Below are positions 5,391 through 6,867 of a stretch of 6,867 nt of DNA, piece after piece. Numbering within the stretch: position 1 is the first letter of the stretch; every line of letters begins with the position of its first letter. The DNA is from Candidatus Enterococcus ferrettii (GTDB lineage: Bacteria > Bacillota > Bacilli > Lactobacillales > Enterococcaceae), in the NCBI RefSeq assembly GCF_017377655.1, contig NZ_JAFREL010000028.1, forward strand, positions 1 to 6,867, read 5' to 3'. The translations under genes were made by a program, and so were the position numbers. Below the pieces are notes generated by a model. It did not search any database. It worked only from the letters and a program-made list of their open reading frames with translations, and was not told the DNA's origin.

Positions 5391-6344
5391 ATGTCGAGAC
5401 AACGTGAATATCGGGATCATGACTACGAGTTTGACGAACTGTCGTATCGTGACCGGCCCCCTTCCAATCGTCGAATGACCAGAAGAAACGATTATTACGA
5501 AGAAAAGTATAACGACAGAAGAGCCTATCCGCCTCACCGACCGACTAACCGAGGACAGGACAGAAGCTATCCACGTCGGGATGTTCCCCCTTTAAGAGAA
5601 TCGTATCCATCGCGGGGTGGGCCAGAGCGATATGGAAATCCGCGACCAAATAACTATGGTTATGAACGAGAACGGATGGCTCCGCCGAGACAGCGACCTC
5701 AACGACCAAGACCAACTCAACAGGGAACACCACCTCTGCAAGAGGCGAAAAAGTCTACGAATCGCAAGATATTCTTGTTTGTGTATAACTTGTTTTTTTA
5801 CACACTGACGATTGGAATTCTGTTGAGTTCTTTGATGTTTGCCTTTAGTGAAAAGTCGGATGCTGCGATCTTTGGGCATCGCTTCTACCGAGTTCTGACT
5901 AACTCCATGGCACCACAACCTGACTCTTCGTCAAAGGGATTCTATACCGGTGACATCGTGTTGGTAAAAATGACCGATGGCAGCCAAGTGAAAGAAGGGG
6001 ATATTGTCACCTTCCAGGTCGGCGATGGGGATCGTTACCTGACTCACCGAATGGTGGAACGATTAGACGAACTTAATGGGGAAAAAGGCGATTACATCGT
6101 CACAAAAGGAGATGCCAATGAGAGTAAGGACCCACCAATTGAAGCGTCAAGGATTCATGGCAAGGTGACGTTCGTCATTCCTAAAATGGGAAGTCTATTA
6201 AGCTTTGTACAGGAAAATCTTTGGTTGTGTCTCGTATGTATCTTATCCACTTTTGGTTTCTTTCTGGTATTAAAAGCTTATTTTCTACAGCCAGAACCAG
6301 TCAGACGACCAATGAAACAAACGAAGTATCCAAGAGGGGTATAA
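5391..6344 (+). CDS. sipW: SipW-like signal peptidase I (ER/archaeal Ser/His type) with long disordered head
   Basis: This is a signal peptidase of the SipW/ER type, which in Bacillus matures TasA and in Clostridium perfringens the BsaA fibre subunit. Counting from ATG 5391 it has 317 residues, far longer than Bacillus SipW (about 190). Residues 1-125 are a disordered, cytoplasmic head rich in Arg, Tyr, Asp and Pro (REYRDHDYEF, RDRPPSNRR, RQRPQRPRP). A membrane helix follows at about 127-151, then the catalytic Ser172 in TNSMAP, His219 in YLTHRMVE replacing the Lys of P-type enzymes, and the acidic box KGDANESKDP at 239-248. A second membrane helix lies at about 275-297, followed by a short basic tail. 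An alternative ATG at 5355 would add 12 residues and overlap the glucosaminidase gene. The next gene encodes a matching SipW-type substrate. The symbol is by family, not by strict orthology. Confidence 0.92.
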   Translation: MSRQREYRDHDYEFDELSYRDRPPSNRRMTRRNDYYEEKYNDRRAYPPHRPTNRGQDRSYPRRDVPPLRESYPSRGGPERYGNPRPNNYGYERERMAPPRQRPQRPRPTQQGTPPLQEAKKSTNRKIFLFVYNLFFYTLTIGILLSSLMFAFSEKSDAAIFGHRFYRVLTNSMAPQPDSSSKGFYTGDIVLVKMTDGSQVKEGDIVTFQVGDGDRYLTHRMVERLDELNGEKGDYIVTKGDANESKDPPIEASRIHGKVTFVIPKMGSLLSFVQENLWLCLVCILSTFGFFLVLKAYFLQPEPVRRPMKQTKYPRGV

Positions 6345-6345
6345 C

Positions 6346-6363
6346 TACTTGTTTCTACAAGTA
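6346..6363 (+). terminator. Intercistronic hairpin between sipW and the fibre subunit gene
   Basis: TACTTGT (6346-6352) and ACAAGTA (6357-6363) form a seven-pair stem with a TTCT loop, followed by TTTATATAAAAC. It begins two bases after the sipW stop. The weak T-run suggests partial termination or an mRNA processing/stability element that would let the subunit gene be expressed at a different level from the enzymes. Confidence 0.45.
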
Positions 6364-6391
6364 TTTATATAAAACAAAAAAAGGAAAAAAA

Positions 6392-6398
6392 TAGGAGG
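6392..6398 (+). promoter_or_regulatory. Strong ribosome binding site of the fibre subunit gene
   Basis: TAGGAGG ends eight bases before ATG 6407 in an A-rich, unstructured stretch. It is among the best translation signals in the operon, as expected for an abundant structural subunit. Confidence 0.8.
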
Positions 6399-6406
6399 AA
6401 AAAGGA

Positions 6407-6867
6407 ATGAAAAAGAATAACAAGAAGAAAAAGCTGATGGCTGCCGCAGCAGCTTTAGCGTTAATCGCAGCCATCTCCGGGACATTTGCCTGGATTACGT
6501 CACAGGATCAACGGGTCAATAGAGTGGAATCAGCAGCAGTCGTTGATGGCAGTACAACCATCATTGAAAAGTGGGAGCCGAAGCCACTAGTACCAGGTAC
6601 GGAAGCAACAAAAGAAGTTGCGGTAAGTAATACTGGATCTGCCAGCGTGTTCGTTCGTATGTCTTACGAAGAAGTATTGAAGCATTTGACTGACAAGGGT
6701 GAACAAAAATATGCACCAGATACTGGTGCAGGGGCAGTTGCAGGCGCGAAATATGTGAATGTTACTAACGATCCTGGATTAGATAAACATATGCCGATCA
6801 ACTACAATATGACAAAAATGATTGCAGATGGATTTGAAGAAGTCCCAGCCGGACAGGTGACTGGTTT
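6407..6867 (+). CDS. BsaA/TasA-like SipW-dependent fibre (biofilm matrix) subunit, 3'-truncated
   Basis: The first 153 residues are present and the frame is open to the window end. The head is a SipW-class signal peptide: MKKNNKKKKL, a hydrophobic Ala/Leu/Ile core at about 10-24, and the motif GTFAWIT at 25-31, which corresponds to the GT-W-A/F signature of SipW substrates. The mature part shows PLVPGTEATKEVAVSNTG followed by SVFVRMSYEE, the pattern (PG, hydrophobic strand, N-G, then a strand) also seen in TasA and camelysin-like proteins. The family forms extracellular fibres; in C. perfringens BsaA is polymerised with the help of its SipW. The gene follows sipW by 62 bases with a strong ribosome binding site. 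The C-terminal half is unseen, so any sorting signal or extra domain cannot be judged, nor whether further paralogues follow. Confidence 0.9.
   Translation, partial: MKKNNKKKKLMAAAAALALIAAISGTFAWITSQDQRVNRVESAAVVDGSTTIIEKWEPKPLVPGTEATKEVAVSNTGSASVFVRMSYEEVLKHLTDKGEQKYAPDTGAGAVAGAKYVNVTNDPGLDKHMPINYNMTKMIADGFEEVPAGQVTG

Noticed and set aside
5592..5918. Minus-strand 108-codon frame opposite the SipW-like peptidase head
   Set aside because: Composition reflects the Arg/Pro-rich codons of the true gene; no start signal and no place in the operon.
6349..6373. Possible promoter (TTGTTT and TATAAA) before the fibre subunit gene
   Set aside because: The boxes are only about 13 bases apart and no other upstream box fits.
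1..6867. CRISPR array, tRNA, rRNA or insertion-sequence ends
   Set aside because: No regularly spaced repeats, no cloverleaf or rRNA-like stretch and no transposase or terminal inverted repeats were seen.

Overview
The window looks like a chromosomal or integrated accessory region of a low-GC Gram-positive bacterium, most likely Enterococcus or a close relative. That placement rests on purine-rich Shine-Dalgarno sites, AT-rich spacers, GTG and TTG starts, a Gram-positive P-type signal peptidase, and the SipW/BsaA-type secretion genes. It is inference, because no species marker is present. All recognisable genes are on the + strand.

Region 1 (1-1050) is the 3' part of a tyrosine recombinase gene, cut by the left edge, with the full Arg-Lys-His-Arg-His-Tyr catalytic set. 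Region 2 (1051-1417) is a 367-base non-coding stretch. It holds candidate terminators for the integrase gene, a 7-base direct repeat at one-helical-turn spacing, a hairpin with a T-run, a 27-base near-perfect palindrome and weak promoter-like boxes. It is a plausible place for an attachment site and for the control region of the next operon.

Region 3 (1418-6867, running off the right edge) is a tightly packed operon of seven genes. In order they are: a cytoplasmic coiled-coil protein with an acidic Tyr-rich head and a DivIVA-like tail; an unrecognised 381-residue soluble protein; a P-type (Ser/Lys) signal peptidase I; a small two-helix membrane protein with an Arg-rich tail; a secreted GH73-type glucosaminidase; a SipW/ER-type (Ser/His) signal peptidase with a long disordered cytoplasmic head; and the start of a BsaA/TasA-like fibre subunit carrying a SipW-type signal peptide.

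The likely joint task is export and assembly of a SipW-dependent surface fibre or biofilm matrix. The SipW-type peptidase would mature the fibre subunit. The glucosaminidase could open peptidoglycan for it. The P-type peptidase may process the conventional signal peptide of the glucosaminidase. The coiled-coil protein, the unknown protein and the small membrane protein are candidates for a cytoplasmic and membrane scaffold that places the machinery. The fibre role follows from known SipW/TasA/BsaA families; the scaffold role is inference. Other points of note are an apparent one-base frame problem at the start of the P-type peptidase (3487-3524) and charge-patterned disordered segments on three of the cytoplasm-facing proteins.
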